The notes beneath the pieces are model-generated. The model was not told where the DNA came from, ran no database searches, and saw nothing but the letters and a program-made list of their open reading frames with translations. Below are positions 52,540-64,000 of a DNA stretch of 64,000 nt, in pieces (position 1 is the first letter of the stretch; each line of letters begins with the position of its first letter). A program made the position numbers and the translations under genes. Source of the DNA: Diphasiastrum complanatum (lineage: Eukaryota > Streptophyta > Lycopodiopsida > Lycopodiales > Lycopodiaceae). The DNA is taken from NCBI GenBank assembly GCA_029204225.1, contig CM055111.1, forward strand, positions 16,973,019 through 17,037,018, read 5' to 3'.

Positions 52540-52804
52540 CTAGTGTAATTTATGTCTTGCATTATTACTTTCACTCTAAGAACAATATGGAGTGCTAGAT
52601 CCCTTTCAGCATATGTATAAATGTATATTGATACAGCTGTGAGAAATTGGCAAAAATCTAGCTTGGTATTTTTTATGATAGAAGTTTGTAAGTGAATCTC
52701 ACATGTGTGGAGCATGTTCCCACGTGTGGAGAATTGTAAAGTAAATTAAAATGTTTGATATAGGGGTCTCATAGAATTTCATAGTCAAGCATTTAGGTGT
52801 AGGA
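52540..52804. other. Spacer before the family C LTR
   Basis: AT-rich, with 'cacatgtgtggagca' and 'cacgtgtggagaa' (52701-52735), which resemble the LTR boxes found elsewhere. No gene. Confidence 0.4.
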
Positions 52805-53457
52805 TGTTGATAGGGTCAAATTTGGCATAGATGGCAAATTATCCATTTCCACTTGTAATGCCAATATTGAGCCAAAATAGAGCCAAACTTGTGCCAATTA
52901 GAGTGTAGACAAGTGTCATGCTTTTGTTTGATGAAGCTTAAGAGGTCCAATAGAATTTAGAGGTGGAACCTTGTGAGGTCCAATAGAAAATTGAGGTGTG
53001 CTTGAATATAGTCCAATAGAATTTAGAGGTGCATGGATCAATGGTCCAATAGGATTAAGAGGTGGCAAACTGTGATCCAATCATAGTTAAGCATAGTGGT
53101 AGCTCATGAATCTATTAGTATCATTGTACTCCTCCTTTTTGATCTAATTGATTTTGAGATTGAGTGGATTTTGAGTGTCATTGAATTTCTAGCTTTCTCT
53201 CTCTACCCGAGAGCTCATGATGGTTTTTCTCTCTTTACCTGAGGAGAGCAGCTTGTTTTTACTTAGAATACTTTTGGAACACTTCCCACACGTGTGAGTG
53301 AGAGTTGGAAGTGATTGAATGCATGTAGTAGTGTGTTTTTGCCATAGAATCAAAGATAGATCTTGAATCTCAATCTAGTCTTGATCTTGGTGCATCTACA
53401 CACCTTAGGAGATCACAAGTACATGTAGTGGACAATCCACGCGTGTGAAAGTCAACA
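52805..53457 (+). mobile_element. 5' LTR, family C
   Basis: 653 bases from TGTTGATAGGG to AAGTCAACA (inverted TGTTGA/TCAACA ends), directly followed by a primer site. CACACGTGTG at 53287-53296 and a second box CACGCGTGTG near 53439-53448. Several 'gtccaatagaa.ttagaggt' units (52947-53060) form an internal short repeat. Confidence 0.88.
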
Positions 53458-53470
53458 TGGTATCAGAGCC
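53458..53470 (+). other. Primer-binding site of the family C element
   Basis: TGGTATCAGAGCC, an exact initiator tRNA-Met complement. Confidence 0.92.
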
Positions 53471-54133
53471 TACCTAAGGTTACCATGCATTTTGATCCAT
53501 TTGAGTGAAAACTATTCATCAATCTTGAGCTAGAAATTGTCAAGGCCCATTTTCCTAGCTATCTTGTTCAATTTTGGATCAAAAGAGATCAAAAGGACAT
53601 TGATTGGGTCTGACCTGGTACTGTACGGAGTCAGGTGCTCAGACACGTGTGAGGAACATCCAATTTCAGTTTGGGAGTTCTCTTTCATGTTTGATCCAAA
53701 AATCTTGCTAGATAGCTTGTTTTGAAGCTAGTTTTGTCTAGTTTCTGATGCAATCAGTTTCATTCCATTTGGTTGAGCCAATCAAAAGTTATAAGCTTTT
53801 GAAAAGGGTTAGGTAGGGCACCTAGACCTGGGTGGACACATTTGGTTTGGTCAAAAGATTGCTTGTTTGATCCAAAATCACAGTTGAATGCTTACCAATC
53901 TCATCTATATGTGATCTAGGCACTGTTTTGAGATCTTAGCCATTTTGTTTCATGCAATATCATTGTATTTGAGTCAAATTTGGTTTCTTAGTGTATTTCA
54001 CACGTGCTAAGAGTGTTTGATCCTAACTTTGCCCATACTCCATCATTTGATGTGAAGTAGATTTTTAAGATTCATTTTTGCGTGCTATACATTGCAAGAG
54101 AGTAACCATTATCCTTAAGGATTTCTAATACTG
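53471..54133 (+). other. Leader of the family C element
   Basis: About 660 bases with no significant frame; a CACACGTG-like box recurs at 53643-53651 and 53999-54006. Confidence 0.6.
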
Positions 54134-55053
54134 ATGAGGATGTGGGAAAGATATTCCAAGTTACACATGTCTCAGCCGGCTACTCCCAGACCTGATCCAT
54201 TAGATAGGACTGATCTCCCTACCAAGCGGCCTAGGAAGCAACCAGCACCCAAGAGAGCCCCAAAGAAAAATAGGAGGGCCAATACTACAAATTCTCCTCA
54301 ACCTAATCTCGTTGGTAATGTAGATACTCCTGCACCAGATATGATTGTAAATATATCCATTTTGGATAACCCTGTTATTCTTGTAGATACTACTCATCCA
54401 CCTCCTCCTCCTCGTTCAAATTTTCATACATATATAGATTCCGATGATTATCTTAAATTTGAGAGTGACATATCTGATGTTGTAGATAGAATTGGAGTTC
54501 CGTTTTGTTTTAGATTAGAGGAACTTGACTTCAGTATCAATTATAGAGTTATTGATTGTTTGGATCTCAAAAATAGACGGGCTTCTATTAGTGATCCTGT
54601 GATAGAGTCTGGGATTACACTCTTGCTATATGGCATTGCAAGAGATTCATCCAATGAATTGTTGGTGCTCGATATATTGCTTCAAACCTTCAAGGAGGAA
54701 AATGACACTTTATCACAATGTCTTACTAGTGGATTCACACCAATAACAAAATACCTGCTCGTGCCTTATCATACCAAGTAAGATATGTTAAATGCTTCTT
54801 GCTGTTTAATGCTTTATCATTGGCATTATCAATGGAAATAGTTCTTAGAATTGCAACTAATGGACTTTCTATCTTATTTTATAGTGAGCATTGGAGTTTA
54901 AACCTGATCTCTATCAAGAGATCTGTAGATAATATTGTTAAAGTATTTTGTGTCAAGATGAACTCGGCTAGCAATACGCATAAGGATGTAGATATGTACA
55001 TGCCATATTTAAGTAAATATATTTCAATAGATGTTCCCCAATCAATTGACTAG
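54134..55053 (+). pseudogene. Orphan ORF of the family C element
   Basis: An open frame of 215 codons (54134-54781), continued after a one-base shift near 54775 to 55053 (VRYVKCFLLFNALSLALSME ... YISIDVPQSID), about 300 residues in all. Residues 28-50 are strongly basic and Pro-rich (TKRPRKQPAPKRAPKKNRRA), like a nuclear localisation or nucleic-acid-binding tail. A Pro run (HPPPPPRSNFH) follows, then a folded-looking part: YLKFESDISDVVDRIGVPFC, FRLEELDFSINYRVIDCLDL, NELLVLDILLQTFKEENDTL. There is no zinc knuckle, protease, integrase or RT. Its place right after LTR, primer site and leader is that of gag, but I recognise no gag. Possibly the only protein of a non-autonomous element, or a captured gene. 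Confidence 0.55.
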
Positions 55054-55166
55054 TAGATCGTCAGTTTGGAGGTAAATTTTGTCTTTCTTAACAACATTTT
55101 GAAATTAGTATTTTAATGCATTTGTTTCATTCTAATTCATTTTGTTTCTTGATTGATTTCTTGTGT
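55054..55166. other. Short spacer
   Basis: AT-rich; where a 3' LTR of family C would be expected there is none before a family D LTR begins. Confidence 0.4.
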
Positions 55167-56536
55167 TGTTAGCTGAATTTTTTATGGCAAAAATCGGGCT
55201 AATTTGGAACAAAAAATGGTTACAGGATATTTAACGGCCTGTGAATACGACAAAAGTTGAAGCAATATATTGAACCGAAAAGGGGTCCCAACCCGCCCTT
55301 AAAGTGGCTAGACACGTTAATTAGCAGTAGATAATGTATCTATACAAACGGTCTCAGGAACCGTTGAAAATAGTTGACATAGACACACTTTTTGTAAGAC
55401 CAAAAAAAAATGCCGGTCCATGTAGAAATAGGTCCCAGTCTGTCCAAATGTTGTACGGCCTGAAAATTGGCCTGATAGTAAGAATGTCGGCAATGTCGAG
55501 CGCAGTTTCGATGTACCCAAAAATATTTTGACCAAAAGAAAAACCTCTTTGTTTTTCAGGGATGGCCAGTCCAGGTCCAAGATTGCTCTAGTCTGTCACT
55601 TATAACAATGTCAGCAACTTGCAAAATCGAAAATCGGTCAGAGGCATTAAAAATCGACAAAAATGGCATCAAAAAATATAAGCATAGTGGGTATCGAAAA
55701 TGTGGACACAGGGGGTTTCAAAAAAATGGGAAAATGACAATTTATGGTATTAAAATTGTAGTTGCAGAGAAAAATCGGCAAGGCACACAATGCCAGGGAA
55801 GTCAACCGGTCTAAAATACTTGACAAAAAGGTTATGGCCTTTGCAAATGTTAAGGGTTAAGGTGTTAAAAAGTTTATTTTTTGCGTAGTGACATTACATT
55901 GGGTGATGTCATAGTGCCTACATCACCTTAAAAGTTCTAGAAAGATCTTTTGCAAGTGGCTGATGTGATGGACCCTACCATATTTTACACATCAAAAAGA
56001 GGAGAAAATTCTAAAAATTGACAAAATAGCAAAATGAAGGTGGGCCTCCATCACCATCTATAAAAAGGCACCAATAGCTGATAGAAATGGGCTGAATCAA
56101 TTTTAGGAGAGTGAAGTGCTGTTGATTTGAAGAAATTGAAGTTTCTGCTCAATTGCTGCCATGCTACTGCTCTGTTTTGCTGAGTTATGGTGGATTAGTT
56201 CTGATATTCTACAGTTCTGATGTGTTGCTGGGTCATTCTGCTATGCTGATGGGTTTAAAGAATATCTTAGCTTTTTAGTATGGCTGTTTTGTGTTGTTAT
56301 ATTGTCCAGAATGTAGTTCTTGTGAGGTTTTTTCCATATCCTTTGATTAAGTGTGTGTGTGAAGAGCTCTGCTGAATTGTTGAACTTCAACTCCATTCTG
56401 CCCTGCTTTGTTGAAGAATGTGCACTGAAGGCTGGCTACCTTGTTAGGCTACTGTACTTATGTCTGTTGAGTTAAGAAGAAGAGTTTAGACCATCTTCAT
56501 GAGCTGTTCTAGAGTTGGATCTAATTGCATGGTAAA
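55167..56536 (+). mobile_element. Family D LTR-like sequence, interrupted
   Basis: Starts TGTTAGCTGAATTTTT, shares 'aaaatcgggctaattt' with 1058 onward, and has a TATA box 'tataaaaaggc' at 56059-56069. The interior is built of short repeated words such as 'aaaatcg' and 'ggcctg'. Its 3' end is not visible because a family A LTR starts at 56537. Confidence 0.5.
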
Positions 56537-56926
56537 TGTGAGAAATTTCAACAAGTTTAGTCATATTTTCGTAAATTATCAATAAGAGGCCAAAACTCGT
56601 TTTAGACTTAGAGATAAACTTTTTGAAGTTATATTATTTTAAAATACATTCAATAAACACTTTTTGAAAGTGTGGGAAAGTTGGTAGTCGAGTTTGAGAG
56701 AGATTCAAATTTGAACTTTGGGTACATTGAATCTAGTCCCAAAATAGTAGTGTTTTTCATATTGGAGAGAAAGCCAAGTGGCCAAATTGGGTTTGGACCT
56801 GCTACAAAAAGAGGAAACTCCTGGAGAGACACATCTTCTCTCTTCTCTCTCTCATTTCATCATTATACATGGTTCTCTTTGGGTTCTACTACTCATTGGT
56901 GCACTCTCTTGATGATATCTTGCATA
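56537..56926 (+). mobile_element. 5' part of a family A LTR
   Basis: TGTGAGAAATTTCAAC through 'gggttctactactcattggtgcac', about 390 bases aligning with the other family A LTRs, then homology ends near 56926 before the CACACGTGTG box. A truncated insertion into family D sequence. Confidence 0.82.
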
Positions 56927-56929
56927 AAA

Positions 56930-57425
56930 GCAATGGATATATAGCACGATCATTTGCAATGATAATATATATATAATATCAACCAATGTATTACAAAATT
57001 GGTGCTTTAATTTCGCATGAGTCTTTCTAGATCTAACGTCAACTAAAAACCGCATCAACTAAAACTTATAAACCTAATCTACTCGTCGTCGTCGTCACGT
57101 CCAGTCTGCATGAACACAAACAAACAAACTACATTGATATTTAATGCCCGATCGTATTGAATTAAATAAAATTGATGTTGGAATACAAACCACATTAGTA
57201 TGAATACAAAAACTTGTACTTACATTTGGAGGATGACCCTCGCTCTTTAGTTTGTCCACTTATGCGTCGTATGATTTCCTGAAGGCAAATTCGTACTCCT
57301 CCTTAGTTGGCAGACATCCATGCATTCAATTTAAGTTGAAATTATTTTAGGGCTATGTTGGAGCAGCTAGTCATAATGCATATTAAAAAATAAAAGCATA
57401 TAAAATCAAAGATAAACTATAAGAG
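56930..57425. other. AT-rich spacer
   Basis: A short '(cgt)n'-like 'tcgtcgtcgtcgtc' at about 57083-57096. No gene supported. Confidence 0.4.
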
Positions 57426-57429
57426 TGGT

Positions 57430-58010
57430 GTAGGTTCACTTACCATGCTTGCCTGCAATCCTGCCTTTCTGCTCGAACCCAACCTAGGATTGCCAATCCC
57501 ATGCATCCTAGCGGGAATGACATCTTTTTTAATCTTGTATTTATCTGGTGCTCGTTCATCCGTTTTTACACGGTTCCAATCCTTCTTGAACACCAGGAGG
57601 GCTTGGTTTGCCCGTCCCTATAAGCTTGTCGTGCCATATTACGATGATGCCTAATATATAAGCTCACATGCTTATGAATTTCCTTCTCCTTGAATTCCTC
57701 TTCTTGTTGGAATTCATCACAAAGGTATCGGTGGCAGGTTGTTCGGACCATTTATTAAACAATCTGTAGCCAAAATCGAGCTGGCATAAAGAATAGAGCC
57801 GGTCCAGAACCACCCTCCCTTTTCTGTTGGCAATCATATTACCTTCATGATTTACATCATAATAAAGATTTGTAGATGACTCTTCCGTAGGGACCACCCT
57901 CATCTCGGCTACGTATACTTTGTAGTTCTGCTTTTTGCTCAGGAGTTAATGATTCATATAAATTTTTAACATAATCTCCCGAGCTTTCACCACTGCCTGA
58001 CCCCGACATG
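57430..58010 (-). pseudogene. Plant transposase-like relic (possibly CACTA-associated)
   Basis: Minus strand: MSGSGSGESSGDYVKNLYES and LTPEQKAELQ (58008-57920), a frame change, then MRVVPTEESSTNLYYDVNHE, GRVVLDRLYSLCQLDFGYRL (57903-57760), another change, then KHVSLYIRHHRNMARQAYRD and, in a third frame, VFKKDWNRVKTDERAPDKYK and HGIGNPRLGSSRKAGLQASM. The 'W......E.....YK.kk' type end resembles the Transposase_24 family linked to plant CACTA elements. The resemblance is weak and from memory; the gene is broken at least twice. Confidence 0.4.
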
Positions 58011-58299
58011 ATTACTACATTCATAAACATACAATACATTACAATAAACCCGAATATATTGAAATGTAGAAAAGAAAATCGACTACACAACTTTAATGCA
58101 TATTGGAGTGGGACTTTCATACTTGTGATAACATAAGAAGAGATAGATATGAGTTTAGAGCCTACACCAAGATGCAAAAGAATCATATAAGCAACAACGT
58201 ATAAGAATAGTGCTATCTAAAAATTAAAACATTAGAATCATACAATAATTTTATATTATTTGTGTTTTGTACTTGTGCATATATGCAGTTTATCACAAC

Positions 58300-58587
58300 G
58301 AGATGAATTACATTCAGATTAGTCTAGCGATGAAGACACTACTCAAGTTAACAGGGTAAGTAATAAACATGCATGTTTTCTTATTCATAAAGACTGTTAT
58401 TATAAGTTAAACTATTGTGCTAAAGTGACATGTATTTGAATTTTGTTTCTCGTAGAAAAATTATTTTCAAAATAAGATATGGTGCACATGCCTCAAGTGT
58501 GATGGGAAAAAGATGCGTGAAAGACACATTGTTGAAAATTATTTGTGGAAGTTTGGACGAAAAGAGGTTTTGACATTCTGCGAGTAA
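58300..58587 (+). pseudogene. Zinc-finger exon pair, CACTA transposase N-terminus-like
   Basis: An exon ending DEDTTQVNR, an intron of 100 bases (GTAAGT ... CGTAG, 58356-58455), then KNYFQNKIWCTCLKCDGKKM and RERHIVENYLWKFGRKEVL to a stop at 58585. CTCLKC followed by His is the kind of finger found at the start of TNP2-type transposases, upstream of the catalytic part. Only this piece remains, divergent from the relic at 57430-58010. Confidence 0.45.
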
Positions 58588-58719
58588 ATCACTTATGAGT
58601 TTTGCAAGTTTCTGCGCAATGAGAATAGCAAAAATTGAATGCACATGGCATGTCGTCAAATTTTGACATTTTTGGAAGTCCGTTGACTCAGTAGTAACTA
58701 TAGTAGCTCTAACTCCTAA

Positions 58720-58965
58720 ATCGGCATGACTCATGGAGGACCACATTGGGAGTGTCTGCTACTCCAGTCCGGGGCCAGGAGTTGACAAGGCCCACATATA
58801 GGGTTTTTGAGCCCAACCTTTTGATAACATGATGGGGTGGGACGTGGAGCACCTCGGCGTAGCTCGTGGAAGCCCATTGAGTGTGTCTGGTACTTCAGTC
58901 TGGGGCCAGTAATCCCACGGGCCCAAATAGGGGCCCTTCAGGGGCAAAAACCGCACTTGACTTTT
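58720..58965 (+). repeat. Diverged duplicate of an approximately 110-base unit
   Basis: 58733-58806 and 58858-58930 share 'tggaggaccacattgggagtgt' versus 'tggaagcccattgagtgtgt', then 'tactccagtc.ggggccag' and 'gggcccaaata.gg'. It borders the satellite region on its left side. Confidence 0.6.
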
Positions 58966-58999
58966 AGCCCTGCTTTGACGCATTCCAATCGGTTGTTCT

Positions 59000-61575
<2,576 letters not shown>

Positions 61576-61599
61576 CTAGGGTTTAAATGACATCTGGGA

Positions 61600-63050
61600 C
61601 ATGAGAAAATGAGTGCTGATTCAGTTGTTGCATCAACGCATTCTCTCTCTCACTCACGGTTCTCCCTCTCTCTCGCTCACAATTTTGACGATGTTTTCTC
61701 TCTCTCTCTCGAATGCTCTCCCTCCCTCTCCCTCACTCACCCTGAGAACCTTTGAGACAGAGGAACCGTTACTTTGGTTCTCACGGTTCCTCTCTCTCAA
61801 CCGTTCTCATGGTTCCTCTCTCACGGTTTCTCTCACTATTCTGACGGTTCTCACGGTGCTCTCTCTCTCTCACGGTTCTTCTTTCATAGTTCGTCTCACT
61901 ATTCTGACGGTTCTCACGATGCTCTCTCTCTCACGATTCCTCTCACTGTTCCAATGGTTCTCACGGTGCTCTCTCTCTCATAGTTCCTCTCTCACTGTTC
62001 CAACGATTATCATGATGCTCTCTCTCTCTCCTCGGATACTCTAGGTTCTCATGGTTCCTCTCTCTCTCTCACTCATGGTTATCACGGTTCTCACGAAGCT
62101 TCCTCTCTCTTGGATGCTCTCGGTTCTCATGGTTCCTCTCTCTTTGTCCCACTCACAATTCTCACGGTTCTCATCTCTCTCTCTCATATGCTCTCAGTTC
62201 TCACAGTTCTCACGGTTCCTCTCTCTCTCTCACTCATGGTTCTCATGGTTCTCATGTAGCTCTCTCTCTCTTGTATGCTATCGGTTCTCACGGGCCGTTG
62301 TTGAGCCCTCCCAACCGACCGCAAAGGAGGTGTTTGCGGCCCCTCCGCTCACTCACTCATTGGTTGTCACTGATCTACAAACACACCTTATACCTCAATG
62401 TACTCCTTACATGATTAACTGTTTTAGCATTTGGCATTAACTACAATCATATAAGGTGTTGATCTGCAAGCTAGACGTCGTTTATCAACAAACACACCTT
62501 ATGATGGTGGTGTGATTCTTCATCTCCACTCGACAGTTGTGATAGCAAGCTCATGGCTCAAGGTTCCGATAGCAGGCTCTTCTCCTCATGCTTCTGAAAG
62601 CATGCAAGTCGCGATCTTCAACAGCTCTTGCCAGTTGCAATCTTCAACAACTCTTGCCAGTTGCGATCTTCAAAAGATTTTGCCAGTCATGATCCAACGG
62701 TTCTCACGGTTCACAGTTCTCACGAGACGTTGTTCACAGCTCTCACGGGCCGTTATTGACCCATCCCAAACGACCGCAAAGGAGGTGTTTGTGGCCCCTC
62801 TCTTCATCTCTCTCTCGGTTGCTCTCCCTCTCTCTCTCTCTCACTCACGGTTCTCACGATGCTCTCTCTCTCTCTCTCTCTCTCATGCTCTCCCTCTCTC
62901 TCGATCATGGTTCTCACAATGCTCTCCCTCTCTCTCTCTCACTCACCGTGAGTCGTGAGAGGATCCATGAGAGAGGAACCGTGAGAACCATGGGAAAGGT
63001 TCCTCTCTCTCAACGGTTCTCACAGTTTCTCTCTCTCAACGGTTCCCAAT
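61600..63050 (+). repeat. Second CT-rich array, 'ggttctcacgg' type
   Basis: Irregular tandem copies of 'ggttctcacggttcctctct' and 'cggttctcacgatgctctct', with CT runs. Twice (62316-62347 and 62766-62803) a block 'gaccgcaaaggaggtgtttg' plus 'ggcccctc' appears, sharing 'ggaggtgtttg.ggcccctc' with module 2 of the first array. A short spacer with 'aacacaccttat' repeats lies at 62370-62520, and a 'gccagttgc.atcttcaa' repeat (about three copies) at 62625-62680. Confidence 0.85.
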
Positions 63051-63059
63051 TTAATCCAT

Positions 63060-63264
63060 GCATTAAGTTTATTTGACAGTTTATTTATTGTTGTCACTCT
63101 AAATCAATACTAGTTCAAAATCTTATTAGCACTGGCTTTACAAATTGTATGGATTGTTTAAGGTTTTTCAAGGGTGGTTTCATATGGAGTGAGTCCAAAT
63201 GGCCCAAATCCTTTAGTACGATGGTATAGTTTTCACCACATGTTTTGTTTCTACTGTTTTTTAT
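63060..63264. other. Spacer
   Basis: AT-rich; no feature seen. Confidence 0.4.
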
Positions 63265-63730
63265 TAGAATGAATTGGCGATTGTATGGCAATGCAATATG
63301 GGCTGTTTTACCTGTAGTGTAACTAAATGCCTTGTTGTCGTAGTTTTCTGCTAGTATTGAATGCATTATCTTGTGTTTTATTGTAGTTCTGTAATGAATA
63401 GATAGAGTGGTTTGCTGTTTGGAAAAGCATTTTGGGCTGTAGTTCTGTAATTGTCACCTAATTGCCTAATATTCAAGCTGTGACGGATTCGATTACTACT
63501 CTAATGATTAGATAAAGTTGTCGGCTGTATTTGGGGCTATACTATTACTGTAACCAAAATGCTTGCTACATTGATTTCACTAAGTGGGTTGACATTGTTG
63601 AATGCATTATCTAGCTGATTTGTCCTCATATAATTAGATAAAATAGTTGGCTATATGGCAAATTATTGTAATACTTCTGTTGTAATTAAAAGGCTTGTTA
63701 GGTAGGTATTCTCGAAGTGGGTTATGGAAA
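63265..63730 (+). repeat. Degenerate tandem repeat, about 110-125 base unit
   Basis: Four diverged units starting near 63265, 63394, 63504 and 63629. Shared words are 'atgattagataaa.t.gt.ggctgtatgg', 'ggct.ta.t.ctgtaa', '.c.aaatgcttgtta' and 'ttgaatgcattatct'. The order of words is kept while spacing varies. Confidence 0.55.
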
Positions 63731-64000
63731 CTCGTATGAATTCAATAAACCCATGTTTTATTGTACATGGTTATTTCGTTTCTAGGAACTGTTTGATGTA
63801 TTCTCATACTATTGGGCTTTTAGTAGACGTTTAATGGTCACTTCAAACTGAAAGTTATGTGGAATTTTATATTTTGCAAAAAATGTAAAAAATTTTGCTC
63901 TTCTGAACAATATTTTGCTAGCCCCTCTAACAAGACTTTGTCATAAATGCTGCCAATTTTTCTGCCATAGTGTAGATGGTTGTCCCAAAAATCTGTCTAT
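63731..64000. other. AT-rich sequence to the window end
   Basis: No gene or repeat identified. Confidence 0.4.

Overview
This is nuclear DNA from a land plant. It is AT-rich and packed with nested, decayed LTR retrotransposons, mostly Ty1/copia, whose primer-binding sites match plant initiator tRNA-Met. It also holds remnants of Ty3/gypsy and CACTA-like elements, degenerate AAACCCTAAA tracts and very long CT-rich tandem arrays. A fern or another large-genome, seed-free plant seems plausible, but that is inference; nothing seen here fixes the lineage. I see no bacterial, organellar or CRISPR features and no RNA gene I could support.

Layout. 1-9 kb: fragments of several LTR families, a copia gag promoter copy, a CACTA-transposase relic, the first copy of a duplicated host-like segment (2.6-4.0 kb), and a minus-strand copia gag/protease relic with its LTR (5.6-7.8 kb). 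9.1-20 kb: a plus-strand copia element (family A LTR). One part of its pol has been replaced by antisense copia sequence. A nearly complete minus-strand copia element (family B, 13153-19311) is inserted into its RT/RNase H region with a clear 5-bp target duplication. 21-29 kb: a minus-strand copia relic, a family A element carrying gag-protease fused to an unrecognised domain, and a small copia 3' end. 29-38 kb: two copies of a roughly 1-kb LTR (family H) with telomere-like tracts, a Ty3/gypsy integrase relic, copia relics, and an unrecognised minus-strand reading frame that was split by the next element. 38177-43003: a complete copia element (family K) with a 5-bp target duplication and a primer-binding site matching the anticodon half of initiator tRNA-Met. 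43-49 kb: the second copy of the 2.6-4.0 kb segment, rearranged, with a MED26/TFIIS-N-like pseudogene and a large inverted duplication of it. 49-58.6 kb: a truncated family A element, intron-bearing unrecognised pseudogenes, a family C element with an orphan ORF, further LTRs, and CACTA-like fragments. 59-63 kb: CT-rich satellite arrays. 63-64 kb: a degenerate tandem repeat.

No gene here can be called an intact, functional host gene. The most notable points are the MED26-like inverted repeat (a potential long-hairpin RNA source) with a third fragment of the same gene at 34.6 kb; the half-tRNA-primed element K; the orphan ORFs carried by family A and family C LTR elements; and a palindromic CACACGTGTG box shared by otherwise different LTRs.
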